Below, one piece after another: positions 35,501 through 49,742 of a stretch of 64,000 nt of DNA (positions within the stretch are counted from its first letter, which is position 1; each line of letters opens with the position of its first letter). The notes below the pieces were generated by a model that was not told the origin of the DNA, searched no databases, and saw only the letters and a list, made by a program, of their open reading frames with translations. Source of the stretch: Dryas octopetala (taxonomy: Eukaryota; Streptophyta; Magnoliopsida; Rosales; Rosaceae); assembly GCA_963921425.1 (NCBI GenBank), contig OY992838.1, positions 16,678,001-16,742,000 of the forward strand, in the 5' to 3' direction. A program made the translations under genes and the position numbers.

Positions 35501-36829
35501 TCATTCACCAAGGCCAGAGGACTTTATTGTGGATGATTCTTATGGGTCTGACACTACTTCATATGGGTTTTAAAGTAATCAACATGGTACGTGTATATGC
35601 AATACATTTATTTTCCTATATCTATGACTGCATATCTATGACACTACGTCATATGTAATCCAGACATGTTCACATGCAACATTTGACAAAGATGCATAAC
35701 TATTTTGCAAACAGAGCATTCCGTAAATCTTATTATGCCACAAGTGGAAGACATATCATTCTCATAAGGGTTCAATTTGTTCTCTAAGAGATCGTAGATT
35801 CCTGTTCAAAGAGACTTAGTAGGAACATGCAATGATAAAGTATAATGTAAAAACTACTACGCCATATTTTCAAACATATGGTGTTAACTTATATTAAACA
35901 TTCTGCCAAAACGTACCACAAGTGCATGTATTCTATTGACTTTGCACAACTACAAACTAGTAACTGAAAAGAGCCAACTATAGATTACTGAAGCAAATGA
36001 CTTCTACCACATTATAGATAATCAGTAGATATGACCAAAAATACCAAAAACTTACAGTTACACTCACTATTCGTCCTGCCTTACTCTTGTTTGCAGACCT
36101 TACTTGTGCTGCATGACCTTCTTATAGTGAATTAAACCCCTTTGTGACCTTGTTCTTTGATGTATTTAGGTTTATAGCAATTTTGGCAATAGGTACAAGC
36201 AACAAAAAGAAAACAGCAAAAGTAAAAACACACGAGAACACCAAGGATTTATACTGGTTCGACAAAACTTTTGCCTACTCTAGTTGTGAGTCTTGTGACC
36301 TCTCTTTGAGAGAAATCAATGTACTATAGAATTAGATTTAGAGATTACAAAGACCTTTGAAACCCTAAAACTAACCCTAACCCGCAGCTTCTTCTTAATT
36401 AATCATTAATTAGATTAAATTACTTTGCTTGCATGACTGGTTACTCATTAATTAATCAATCTAATAATAGATTGAGGTCACACTATTAAAGTAACCGTAC
36501 ACATGATGTCAAGGTCAATATCGATTGCTGTTGTTCTGTCGGCTTAAGGATACTGGGACTGATCCCCCAATCTCCCCCGTATTGACCTAATCATGTTGTT
36601 AGACTTTAATTGGTTAACTTCCAAACTTATAAATAAAATCATACTGTAAATAGAAACCTTAAGTCCCGAAAATACAAAAACTTAGTCTTAGCAGACTAGT
36701 TTCTAGTAAGACATGATCGAAAGGAAAGGTCATGCCAAACCTCTGTCGAAATTACCGTTTGACTAAAGTCGGTATTCTGTCGGATTTGGATTTCCAGTTT
36801 CCCAGAAAAAGATTTAAGGACATTGGTGC
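35501..36829. other. No gene recognised
   Basis: AT-rich. The segment 36230-36320 ('ccaaggatttatactggttc') resembles leader sequence common in plant retroelement transcripts, but I cannot classify it. Confidence 0.35.
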
Positions 36830-37940
36830 TGTGAAAGTGCATAAAGGTTAAACTTGGACACCAGGTAGAGGGATTCTCACACCCTGACTATTGGGACTGT
36901 TTTTATACATGTATGTATGATAATAAATATGTTGCTTGTAAACTATGCATCGCTTTTTGTATGTATTGTTGCATGGATTTGTTGTTATTTTTAATGATGA
37001 TATGAGAGTAAATGGTCACGAAAAACGATGAGCTTGGGTTTCGAACCCCTAAACTTCCAGAAGAAGTAAGTACGAACGAGCTAGTCGATTTGTCCTTGAA
37101 GGGAGGCTAGGTTCGAGGAGTACTACCATGGTAAAGGGTAATCTCGCTATATTACCGAGTGTGGATGCGGTAAGTGTAGTTGGCCGTTAGTGATCGATCA
37201 TCAGGTAATGATATTTTGGGATCCCATAAACGTTTTAAAGAAGTTGCATGCTCATCATCAAAGATTTCATGGATTTCAACGATTAAACTTTGATATTGGC
37301 TTGTTGGTGAATATTTATGAACTGTTTTATCACTGGCTATAGTTATTAAGTATTTTACTTACTATTTTCAAACCCAACTAGGGTCTCCCGAGGGGAAGCT
37401 ATGATCGTATGTGATGCTTACCCCCTACGTTGTTTGTTTTGCTTTTACTTGTGATTGCAGATCATGTTCCGGTTGACGATCTTGACTAATTAGTTGGGCG
37501 AGGCACTCATATATCTTGCTGGGCATCCTCAGGTCTTCTTCATGTTTAGCATGTTGTTTTATTGGATCTTCTACCTGTTTTATTACCTATCATTCATTCC
37601 AGTTTGTAATTATTCAAGAACATCTTTCTAGTAGTTAGTTGGTATCTCGTTTTGGGTTTTGTTTCACAAACATGATCTTTACTGATATCATGTTGTGCTA
37701 AGGGTTATTTTGTAAAAATTTAAATCCTCTACTGGGTTGGCTTATTTTAAATACATTTCGAAGTATGTTTATGTGATGTTCGTTGTATACTTTATTCTCT
37801 GATTCAACTCGTTTTCCATCATAAAAGGCTTAACTCGTCTTAATTAACTTGAAATAGTGATGCTAAAGTATGTTATCATATTCTGGGATTTTTGGGGCGG
37901 GTGCCACTGCTAGGACCCCAGTTTAGGGCCTGACATGCTT
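36830..37940 (+). mobile_element. Gypsy-type LTR fragment
   Basis: It shares ordered blocks with the LTRs at 480-2767 (complement) and 2768-3622: a 'gggtttcgaacccctaaact' segment, a 'ctcccgaggggaagct' segment, 'gatcgtatgtgatgctta' and a 'gggttggctta' segment. The 3' border is about 37940 ('gggcctgaca'). No adjoining internal domain. Confidence 0.6.
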
Positions 37941-38019
37941 GATATATGTTTAAGAAGCAATGCATAAAGTTTAAAAGGTTGTTATATATATAATTGAGGT
38001 GTGTTCAATTAAATTTAAG

Positions 38020-38310
38020 TAATTAACAAACAGTTTCTAAGTAATAGTGTCTGTCAGCTGCACGTATTATGTTCATCCTAAATCACATTAAGTCCACCAT
38101 GTCATTAAGTTTTTTCAAATATTTTTGTCAAAATAGTAGATAATTAATTAAACAAATATTTCTTAAAGTTTCATTCAAAATTTCCTTATTTTTCTCACAA
38201 TTTCCACCGTTTTTGTCTAATTTTTACCGATATCAATATTTTCTCAAAATTTCTCTCAAAATTTTCGTATTTTTTTACCACAGAAATTTCCGTCGATATC
38301 GAAATTAAAT
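38020..38310. repeat. Dispersed repeat copy (partner 21710-21985)
   Basis: Same ordered blocks as the first copy: 'gtagataatt', 'gtttcattcaaaatttc', 'gtttttgtctaatttt' and a cluster of AAATTTC motifs ending in 'gaaatttccgtcgatatcga'. Confidence 0.55.
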
Positions 38311-38656
38311 TCATTGATCAAAATAAGCAAACATTGACTGGGTTAGTTTAGTTGGGCGACACCATATATGTATGAAAAGTTGGGTGAACTAATTAAATAG
38401 GCAACATTTGGTCGATGCAAAATGAACAAGGTAGGGCGAAACCATTTTAGAAGATCGAACTTGGGTGAACAAATTAGAAGGAACTTAGGTGAACAAATTT
38501 GAAAGAAGTTTGGTGGACTAACTTCTTTGCAAAAATGCTCCAACCAAATTAATACAAATTTACCACACTTTTTTAATCAAATTAGCCTTATTTCATCTTA
38601 ACCAATATTCAAACAAATTAGCCTTATTTACCACTTACATTGCCTAACCACAACAC

Positions 38657-39397
38657 GTGTTGATTTCACCTTGTAATAGCAGACCGGCCAACTCATTTTT
38701 AAAACCAAGTTTTGATCTTTGCAAGCCGGCCAAATGCTGGAGACTTGGTTCCAACACTATGGTACTACAATTCCGATCAAGAATAGGAATTATGATCGGC
38801 CAAACTCAACTTAATTCCATTTTGATCAAATACAGGAGCAATACTACGCATCCACAAACCGATGGCCAAACTGAAGTTACAAATCGGACTTTGGGAATGA
38901 TTCGAAGCAACTGTGGAGTTAAGCCAAAACAGTGGGATTTTTCCTTGCCACAAGTGAAATTCCCGTACAATTATTTATGTTTCTGTCCCCAAACATGTTG
39001 TGGATTTGGTGAAGCTTCCTAAAGGTCGAGAATTTAGTGTGGCAACAAAAGCCTTAGCAAAAAGAGTGAATGAAGTGCAAGAGAAGGTCAAGAATTGGAA
39101 AGCATAGATGCCAAGTACAAAGATGCTGCAGATTCACATATAAGAGCAAAGGTGTTCAATGAATGGTTTTATGAGGAAAGAATGATAATTTGTCTAAACC
39201 TAAAATAAGCTCAAATTGTGAAAGTGTGGACCCTACACTAGAAAAACAATGACAATGCTTATGTCGTCGACCTTACAGGCTCAATAGGCATTTCAAGAAC
39301 TTTCAACGTAGTAGACATACATGAGTTCCATGCTAATGTTAAGCCGTTGTATCTTAAAGATAACTCAAGGTCGAGTTCTTTACAAGTGAAGGGGACT
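38657..39397 (+). pseudogene. Ty3/gypsy integrase and chromodomain-side remnants
   Basis: At 38845-39020 the frame contains [17 protein letters not shown], the highly conserved segment near the end of the gypsy integrase core, then '[17 protein letters not shown]'. Downstream, in shifted frames, are 'ALAKRVNEVQEKVKNW' (about 39050) and '[20 protein letters not shown]' (about 39290-39350). Frameshifts and stops separate the blocks, and reverse transcriptase and RNase H are absent. A defective remnant of a plant Ty3/gypsy element. Confidence 0.8.
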
Positions 39398-39533
39398 GAT
39401 GTAGGACAACTTAGGTGAAAATAAAATTTATTTGTTAGTCTCTTTATTAGTTTTGGGTTATTTCTAATTTTTGGGTTTCCTTTCAATTAGGATTAGTATT
39501 GGTTTCCTTTTCTGTTTTTTTTTTTTAATTAGG

Positions 39534-39575
<42 letters not shown>

Positions 39576-39860
39576 TTTTCTATTAGGAATAGGAGAAGTT
39601 TCTCTTTTATGTTTCCTAATAGGAAGAGGGTTTGAATTAGTTTCCTTTGCTAGGCTTTCCCTTTTATTTTTCCTAGTAGAAGTAAGGTTTGATGCCTATA
39701 TAAAGGCATAGTTTCTATATATTTCATCATCTTTTAGTCTATTTCTCAATCTGGTGGATTCCAGTGCTTTTGTTTTGGGTTTATATGCTTGTCGATCTAG
39801 ACCTTGGTTTTAGTTTCTCATTGCGTCAGAATTATATCATGGACATGTGCTTCTAACATA
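39398..39860 (+). mobile_element. Probable 3' LTR of the gypsy remnant
   Basis: It begins TGATGTAGGACA right after a purine-rich 'gtgaagggga' tract, has a TATA-like 'ctatataaagg' at about 39700, and could end at a CA near 39859. It contains a T38 run (39537-39574). Confidence 0.5.
39537..39574. repeat. Poly(T) run
   Basis: About 38 consecutive T residues. Confidence 0.9.
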
Positions 39861-40439
39861 CATTGGATTTTCATAATTAAAAAGGGATTACTGAATGTGC
39901 ACAAAAAAATGGTTAAAACGAAAAAAATCAAGTTTACCCTACCAGTTGCAACTGCATGCAAGTGTAGAAAGAGTGTACTTTGCTATGACAATTCACTACA
40001 AGAAAAAATATTTGGGCGACGAAACTTTGGGCGACGAACTCAAATTGGTCACCCAAAGAGGTTTTGGGCGACGAATTCAAACATTTGTCGCCGAAACCAA
40101 TAAAGGTTTGGGCGAGGAATAATTTCGTCGCCCAAAGTGACTTTGGGCGACGAATACAGTGTTCGTCGCTTAAAGCACTTTTGAGAGACGAATATTGTAT
40201 TCGTCGCCTCAAATTACGCCCCAAAATACTCTTAGACCATACTTTGGGCGACGGATATGTTATTCGTCGCCCAAATAGAGTTTGGGCGACGAAATTATTC
40301 CTCGCCTAAAGTGACTTTGGGCGACGAATATATATTCCTCGCCTAAAGTGACTTTGGGTGACGAATATATTAATTCCTCGCCCAAAGTCACTTTGGGAGA
40401 CGAATCTATAGATTCCTCGCCCAAAGTCCAGTTTATTTT

Positions 40440-42440
40440 TTATGTGCATTTATATTTAGGTATAAAAATACAATGCGAACGTGTTTTCAACTATCTGAAC
40501 CGTTTATTTTTTAGTTCCCTACTCAAAGATCATCCCTGCAAAAATTTAGCTCAATCAAAGATGTAGAAGTTAGGTAACGGTGGTCGAATTGATGAACGAT
40601 CGTGGGTTTTCTAATGATAATTCAATGGCTAGCTGAATTCTGATTTAGCTAATTTTTTGCAGAGATGATCTTTGAGTATGAACATAGAAAATGAACAGCT
40701 CTGATTGTTGAAATCACATTGTGGTTTTCACAATTATTGAAACGACAAAGTTTCAACGAAAGAGTTAATAAAATTATATTCTTTAAGTATTGAAACCGTT
40801 CATTTATATGTAGATGAACATATCTTGATCGTGTTTTCAACGATCCGAACCGTTCATTTTTTAGTTCACTACTCAAAGATCATTCATGCAAAAATTTAGC
40901 TTAATCGGAGATGTAAAAGTTAAGTAATGGTGAAATTATTTTATATTTGTATATATTTAAAATTATAAATATTATTTAGTAATTAAGTTAAAATTTAGAA
41001 TCCTATTATATATTGTTAAGTATACAATCTTATTATAATAATTTATTATATATATTTAAATACTAAAATATAAATTATAAATTAGCAAAAAATGGTATTA
41101 ATTAGGCCTATACTTTGGGCGACGAAGATATATTCGTCCCCCAAAGTGACTTTGGGCGAGGAATACATGAATTCGTCGCCCAAAGTGACTTTGGGAGACG
41201 AATCTATATTTCGTCGCCCAAAGTCACTTTGGGAGACGAATTCATGTATTCCTCGCCCAAAGTCACTTTGGGAGACGAATTTATAGATTCCTCGCCCAAA
41301 GTCCAATTTATTTTTTATGTGCATTTATATTTAGGTATAAGAATACGATGTGATCGTATTTTCAACGATCTGAACCGTTCATTTTTTTGTTCCCTACTCA
41401 ATGATCATCCTTATTAAAATTTAGCTCAATTGAAGATGTAGAAGTTAGGTATCGGTGCTCAAATTAATGAACGATCGTGGGTTTAATAATAATAATTCAA
41501 CAACTAGCTGAATTCCGATTTGGCTGATTTTTTGCAGGGATGATCTTTGAGTATGAACATAGAAAATGAAACGGCTCTGATCATTGAAATCACATTGTGG
41601 TCTTCAAAATTATTGAAACGACAAGGTTTCAACGAAAGAATTAATAGAATTATACTAATCAAGTGTTGAAACCGTTTATTTATATGTAGATGGGCATATC
41701 TTGATCGTGTTTACAACGATCAGAACCGTTCATTTTTTAGTTCCCTACTCAAAGATCATTCCTGCAAAAATTTAGCTCAATTGAAGATATAGAAATGAGG
41801 TAACAGTGGTCAAATTAAAGAACGATCGTGGGTTTTATAATGATAATTCAACGACTAGCTGAATTCCGATTTGGCTGATTTTTTGCAGAGATGATCTTTG
41901 AGTATGAACATAGAAAATGAACAGCTCTGATCATTGAAATCACATTGTGGTCTTCACAATTATTGAAACGACAAGGTTTCAACGTAATAATTAATAGAAT
42001 TATACTAATCAAGTGTTGAAACCGTTCATTTATATGTAGATGGACATATCTTGATCGTGTTTACAACGATCAGAATCGTTCATTTTTTAGTACCCTACTC
42101 AAAGATCATCCCTGCAAAAATTTAGGTCAATTGAAGATGTAGAAATGAGGTAACAGTGGTCAAATTAAAGAACGATCGTGAGTTTTATAATGATAATTCA
42201 ACGACTAGCTGAATTCCGATTTGGCTGATTTTTTGCAGAGATGATCTTTGAGTATGAACATAGAAAATGAACAGCTCTGATTGTTCTTCACAATTATTGA
42301 AATGACAAGGTTTCAATGAAAGAATTGATAAAATTATACTCTTCAATTGTCGAAACCGTTCATTTATATGTAGATGATCACATCTCGATGTGTTTTCAAT
42401 GACCTGAAACGTTCATTTTTAGTTTCACACTCAAAGATCA
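40440..42440. repeat. Array of foldback repeats, about 355-bp period
   Basis: Forward arms ('cgaaccgttcattttttag', then 'actcaaagatcatcc', 'tgcaaaaatttagctcaat') occur near 40487, 40842, 41362, 41712, 42065 and 42395. Reverse arms ('gattttttgcagagatgatc', then 'tttgagtatgaacatag') occur near 40650, 41525, 41880 and 42235. From 41340 to 42440 the period is about 350-355 bases, three copies. The two long AT blocks at 40940-41090 and 42500-42650 are also copies of each other, so a larger duplication is superimposed. Confidence 0.75.
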
Positions 42441-42924
42441 TACATGCAAAAATTAGCTTAATCAGAGATGTAGAAGTTAAATAACGATGAAATTTTTTTA
42501 TATTTGTAATATGTAAAATTATAAATATAATTTACTGATTAAGTTAAACTTTAGAATCCTATTGTATATAATTAAGTATACAATTTTATTATAATGATTT
42601 ATTATATATAAATTTTAAATACTAAATATAAATTATAAATTTGTAAAAAATGGCATTAGGGCCATACTTTGGGCGACGAATTTATCTATTCCTCGCCTAA
42701 AGTCACTTTGGGCGACGAATATATATATTCCTCGCCCAAACTCCAGTTCATTCATTTTTTCTGAATTTTACTTAAAAAATTGGCGGGGTGAACTCGCGCA
42801 AAAAATTTCACAAACTGAGGCGAGGAAACTAATTTTGTCGCCTAAAGAGATTTTAGGCGACGAAATAGAACATTCCGTCGCCCAAACTCTCTTTGGGCGA
42901 CAAAATTAGTTTCCTCGCTTAAAG

Positions 42925-43440
42925 TCTTTTCGATTAACCCTCCCCAGATCTGGTATTTCTTCTTCTTTATTTATTTTTTTCCTTCTCTCCCCTGCTAATG
43001 TCTTCTTCCTCTCCCCTGCTTCAACGCAGACCACCTCTCATTCTCTCCCTCCCCGACCACTTATCTCCCTCCGTGATCGCCGCCCTCCCCACCGAAACCC
43101 AACCCAGCTCCTCCTATTTCTCTCTCCCAGAAACACATCCCCGCCCCCTCCTCTTTCTCTCTCCCCTCTCCCTCCGTGACCGCCGCCCTCCCCACCGAAA
43201 CCCAACCCACCCCCTCCTCTTTCTCTCTCCCCGAAACCCATACCCACCCCCTCCTCTTTCTCTCTCCACGAAACCAATCCCCACCCCTATCAAACCTTCC
43301 TCGGCCTCCTCTTTCTCTCTCCCCTTTCCCTTCCGCCTCCCTTGATTCCCCACCAGCAACTTATCCCCATCATCAGCCCCCACCCCACCCTGGCCAGCAA
43401 CCCAACCGGAACCCACCTGCAGCAAACCCACCCGATTGTG
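42925..43440 (+). other. Pyrimidine-rich leader-like sequence inside the CACTA element
   Basis: CT/CCC-rich with a repeated 'ctcccc.gaaaccca' unit at 43090-43280. It is far more GC-rich than the rest of the element and lies just upstream of the first kinase exon, so it may be captured 5' UTR or promoter-proximal DNA of the same donor gene. The open frames here are low-complexity. Confidence 0.4.
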
Positions 43441-43511
43441 GGTTTTCTAATTTGTTTTTTTAAATTGTGGGTTTTTCTGTTTTTTTTTTATTTTTTATTT
43501 ATGGTTTTATT

Positions 43512-44101
43512 TATGAGATTGTGAAGGATATAGGGTCTGGAAATTTTGGGGTTGCAAGGCTGGTCGGAGACAAGTGGACCAGAGAGGCCAGAAGGACTGT
43601 TTCATCTCCTTCACCTCTTATCTTCCTTTTTTTTTTTTTTTTTGTGTCAATTCTCTCACTTTGTTTTTCCTTTGTTTTTGATGTTTGAATTTTTCTGGGA
43701 ATTGGGTTTTTTTGTTTTTCATTTCTTTGGTGTTGTAGATAGTCGAACATGTGCAAAGGGAGATCATGAACCACAGGTCATTGAAGCATCCAAATATTAT
43801 TCAATTCAAAGAGGTTACTAATGAATTATGTGTATATCCATAAATGCTACTCTTCTATGTAGATTACTAATGTAGAACTAACCAACCTTTTCTTTTGCTG
43901 TTAATTGGTTGTAGAACCACTGTAAATTGGAACTCTTCTGTTAATGTGTTGTTATACTGCTATTTTTCCTTATGATCTTTGGTAGTGTTGATTGTAGTAA
44001 GGAATTAATTCATTTGTGGCAGCAAATCTGCCATAGAGACCTTAAGCTTGAAAATGTACTCTTAGATGGCAGCACAACACCGTGTGTAAAATATGTGATT
44101 T
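43512..44101 (+). pseudogene. Captured SnRK2.7/2.8-like protein kinase exon fragments
   Basis: Three pieces occur in donor gene order. A: 43512-43585 encodes YEIVKDIGSGNFGVARLVGD, the glycine-rich ATP-binding loop of SnRK2 kinases. B: 43739-43813 is exactly 75 nt between AG and GT and encodes [19 protein letters not shown] then QFKE, including the alpha-C helix region. C: from 44023, after AG, encodes QICHRDLKLENVLLDGS, the catalytic-loop HRD motif, then loses frame where the DFG motif should start. The exon between B and C, everything after the catalytic loop, and the invariant-Lys segment are missing. It cannot make a working kinase. 'EIVKDIGSGNFGVA' plus '[13 protein letters not shown]' points to the SnRK2.7/2.8 subgroup (family knowledge from memory). 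Retained introns show capture from genomic DNA, not from mRNA. Confidence 0.85.
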
Positions 44102-44649
44102 AGAGTAATTATAAAATTTAGTTAATTTGTTAAATTGTTGAATTTAGTTTAATTGTTAAATTGTTATATTTAATTTTTTTGATTATAAGGTGGAAGGCGA
44201 ATGCATGCATCTAGGACCACCGAGCTGGCATGCACTCCCGATCCCGATACCTCACCCGCTCTTGATGCCGCAGTCCAAGCCACTCCCTCACCCGTTCCTG
44301 ATGCAGCAGTCTAGGCTACTCCCTTTTCGGCTCCCGATGCTATAGTACGTCCAACCCTCTTCGGCTCACCACTACAGTCAAGTTATAGGCACCTCGGCTC
44401 CTGCGTCATCCGGTGTGGCTTTCGTATCTACGCAATTCGGAGGACTGAAGTCGAAGCGGGTCAATAAATTTATTAATACATTTTGTATAAATTTATTAAT
44501 TTTTGTGTTATATACAATTTGGATATAAAAAATATTAAATTAAAAAAAAATTTAAATAAAATAGGTTTTGTATAAATTTATTAATTTTGTGTTATATATA
44601 TTTTGGATATATAAAATATTAAATTTAAAAAAAATTAATTTTTTTTAAA
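44102..44649. other. CACTA interior without recognised content
   Basis: A moderately GC-rich block at 44200-44460 ('ctcacccgctcttgatgccg', with a repeated 'ccgatgc..cagtc' unit) is followed by an AT-rich duplicated block ('aaatttattaattttgtgtt' near 44500 and 44580). The GC-rich block may be a further captured fragment, but I cannot name it. Confidence 0.4.
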
Positions 44650-45544
44650 TAAAATAGGTTTAGGCGACGGAATAATTTCGTCGCCTAAATATACTTTGGG
44701 AGAGGAACTACTAATTCGTCGCCCAAAGCATATTTAGGTGACGAATAATTCCGTCGCCTAAATATACTTTGGGAGAGGAACTACTAATTCGTCGCCCAAA
44801 GAATGTTTAGGCGACGAATAATTCCGTCGCTTAAATATACTTTGGGAGAGGAACTACTAATTCGTCGCCCAAAGTATGTTTAGGCGACGAAATAATTCGT
44901 CGCCTAAACATGCTTTGGGCGACAAACCACATGCCTTAGGAGACGAACTAAATTCGTCTCCCTTAGGTAGCTTTGGGCGACCAAATTGATAAGTTCGTCG
45001 CCCAAACTCTTGGGCGTCAAGGTTTGGGCGACCAAATACTCGACGAACACATTCCGTCGCCCAAAGTTTTGGGCGACGAAAATCAACTTTGGGAGAGGAA
45101 CTAGGTTCGTCGCCCAAAGTGTTTTTTCTTGTAGTGATTGTGAAGAATCGATTATGCAATCGAATGGGGTATCAATGGATGAATGATTGTATGATAGCAT
45201 ATATTGAGAAAGAAATTTTTCTCTGTCTTGATAATGAATTTATTATGCAACAATTTTAAAATATGAGAACTCGTAGGGGACAATTGTAATTATAATGAAC
45301 ATAATTTTATCAATATTTTGTGCTACTTAGATATTGAATTTTTCAAAGCCTCACTTCATATGTGACCATAATGCATAGTATAATTATATGCATCTTATAA
45401 GGCTCATTTTGAAAGACTCATCTTAAAGAAAATTTTAGTAATTACAGTGCCTAAGATATGATTTTGCTATGTTTTTCTCCCTGTTATGTTTATTTGTTAT
45501 GATCTTACATGATATTTTGTTAGAAAATTACATTTAAATCAATA

Positions 45545-46100
45545 AAATATTTCAATATTACATAATGGTCAATGTAAATTTTCTTTTCCCATAAAGGTCA
45601 ATGAGTTTTGAAATTATATTCTATTTTAGTCACTAAGCTTAATCCACTTGATGATGTCATGTATTTTGGTGCATTGAAAAATACTAATTTAACCCATTCC
45701 TTTTTTTCATTACTTATGGAAGTAAAATTATAACGTTATCCTTAATTTAGTTTAAGGTATAGAAATGTGATTTAAGGTATAGATCGAAATGAGATTTAGG
45801 GTATAGATCGAAATGAGATGCATGGTATATATATATAAATGATGTTTAAAAGTAAGATTCTGGAGCTTATGGAGAGCCCAAAACCCGAGAGCTAAACCTT
45901 AAGTCGTTTTGCTGTGTAGCAGTCAAATACAAACTTAAGTCAAATCTAAATCTGAATATTAATGTATGTTTATTAATCTATTGTAATTTATCATTTTGGT
46001 CAATAATGACTAAAATGAAATTATGAAAAAGTGCATTGATTAATATCTAATTGTGAAAAGTTTTATTGATTTATTTGTAATTAGCCATATTTGTTTCTTA
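45545..46100. repeat. Dispersed repeat related to 58680-59200
   Basis: Shared ordered blocks: 'taatggtca', 'gatgtcatg', 'gagctaaa.cttaagt', 'tagcagtcaaa.acaaac', 'gactaaaatg'. Diverged; class unknown. Confidence 0.5.
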
Positions 46101-46141
46101 GTTATCAATCGAGTTGCAGTTTCTCTTAAGATTAATCTTAT

Positions 46142-46236
46142 CACTGCATGCGCTTCAACGACATACAACTACACGCTGTAAATATCAATTTATGGCGTGC
46201 AACACACGCCGTGAAAGCTCAATTTTGGCGTAGTGA
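46142..46236. mobile_element. Short CACTA-terminus remnant
   Basis: 95 bases starting CACTGCATGCG and ending 'ttttggcgtagtg'. The complement of the right end, CACTACGCCAAAA, is a common plant CACTA-type terminus. No matching 3-bp duplication (TAT and ATT), so probably a truncated or rearranged copy. Confidence 0.45.
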
Positions 46237-46941
46237 TTGATGGTTTATCTCTTTTTCTTTGATTTAAAGGTTTTGAAGTAATCAGGTGAGCCTTAAAGTG
46301 AACCTTAATCAGCATACGATATATAGCTAGTGCCCCCACAGGTATATTTTTCTGGCTTCGCCCCTATATGTAGAGGAATGTTGTTTTTCAGATCCAAATC
46401 TTTTACTTGTTTTTTATTTGCTTTTGTGCTTAACTTTTAATCTTAGACATTATTTATTACACAGTTAGGGTTGAATTGAAATAAGTAAAATTGAAGAAAT
46501 AAGAGATATCTAACATGTTATATGTTGTCACATGCATGTTAATCTGCCACAACACACTAAGATAACAACTCACATGATTAATATTTAAAATAATAGTTAG
46601 ACAACGTAACATACTATAGTTTCTGGTAACAAAAACATTATCCTATATGTACGTATATAAAATTAAAATTTATCACATTAATTTCATACATATTCTTGGA
46701 ATTACCATAAAGAAGAAACTTGAGAATACTTACCTAAATTAAAAAAGAAACGAAGAGAGAAATAAAATAAAATAAATCAATTACATAGTATTAATTAATT
46801 TTATTAAGTAGCTAGAGGACCAAATGTAGAAAGATATATAATGGTACATATTTAGTCTTTGTATACCCTTAAATTTCTCTTTGCACAAGGTATTATTAAG
46901 AATACATTGTTTTTTTTAAAGGGTATATTATTGAGATTATT
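46237..46941. other. No gene; 3' flank of the WRKY gene
   Basis: AT-rich. The part nearest 46942 would be the 3' UTR of the WRKY gene. Confidence 0.4.

Positions 46942-49742
<2,801 letters not shown>

Larger units (their letters stand above)
39994..45136. mobile_element. Non-autonomous CACTA transposon with captured kinase exons
   Basis: Both termini read CACTACAAGAAAAAA inward; the right one is 'ttttttcttgtagtg' ending at 45136. ATT flanks each side (39991-39993 and 45137-45139), the 3-bp duplication of CACTA/En-Spm elements. Subterminal zones (39998-40430 and 44650-45120, with islands at 41110-41310, 42660-42745 and 42820-42930) hold dozens of TTTGGGCGACGAA motifs in both orientations. No transposase (TNPA/TNPD-type) frame is present. 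The interior holds a foldback-repeat array and fragments of an SnRK2 kinase gene, so it depends on proteins supplied elsewhere. Confidence 0.88.

Noticed and set aside
29991..36130. Possible CACTA element from CACTATAAGAAAAA (29991) to a 'cttcttatagtg' string near 36127
   Set aside because: The flanking 3-bp sequences differ (GTG and AAT), there are no matching subterminal repeats, and the span contains unrelated insertions.
42998..43463. Several 79-115 codon frames on both strands
   Set aside because: They are all in the CCC/CT-rich repeat leader inside the CACTA element, with mirror frames on the opposite strand.
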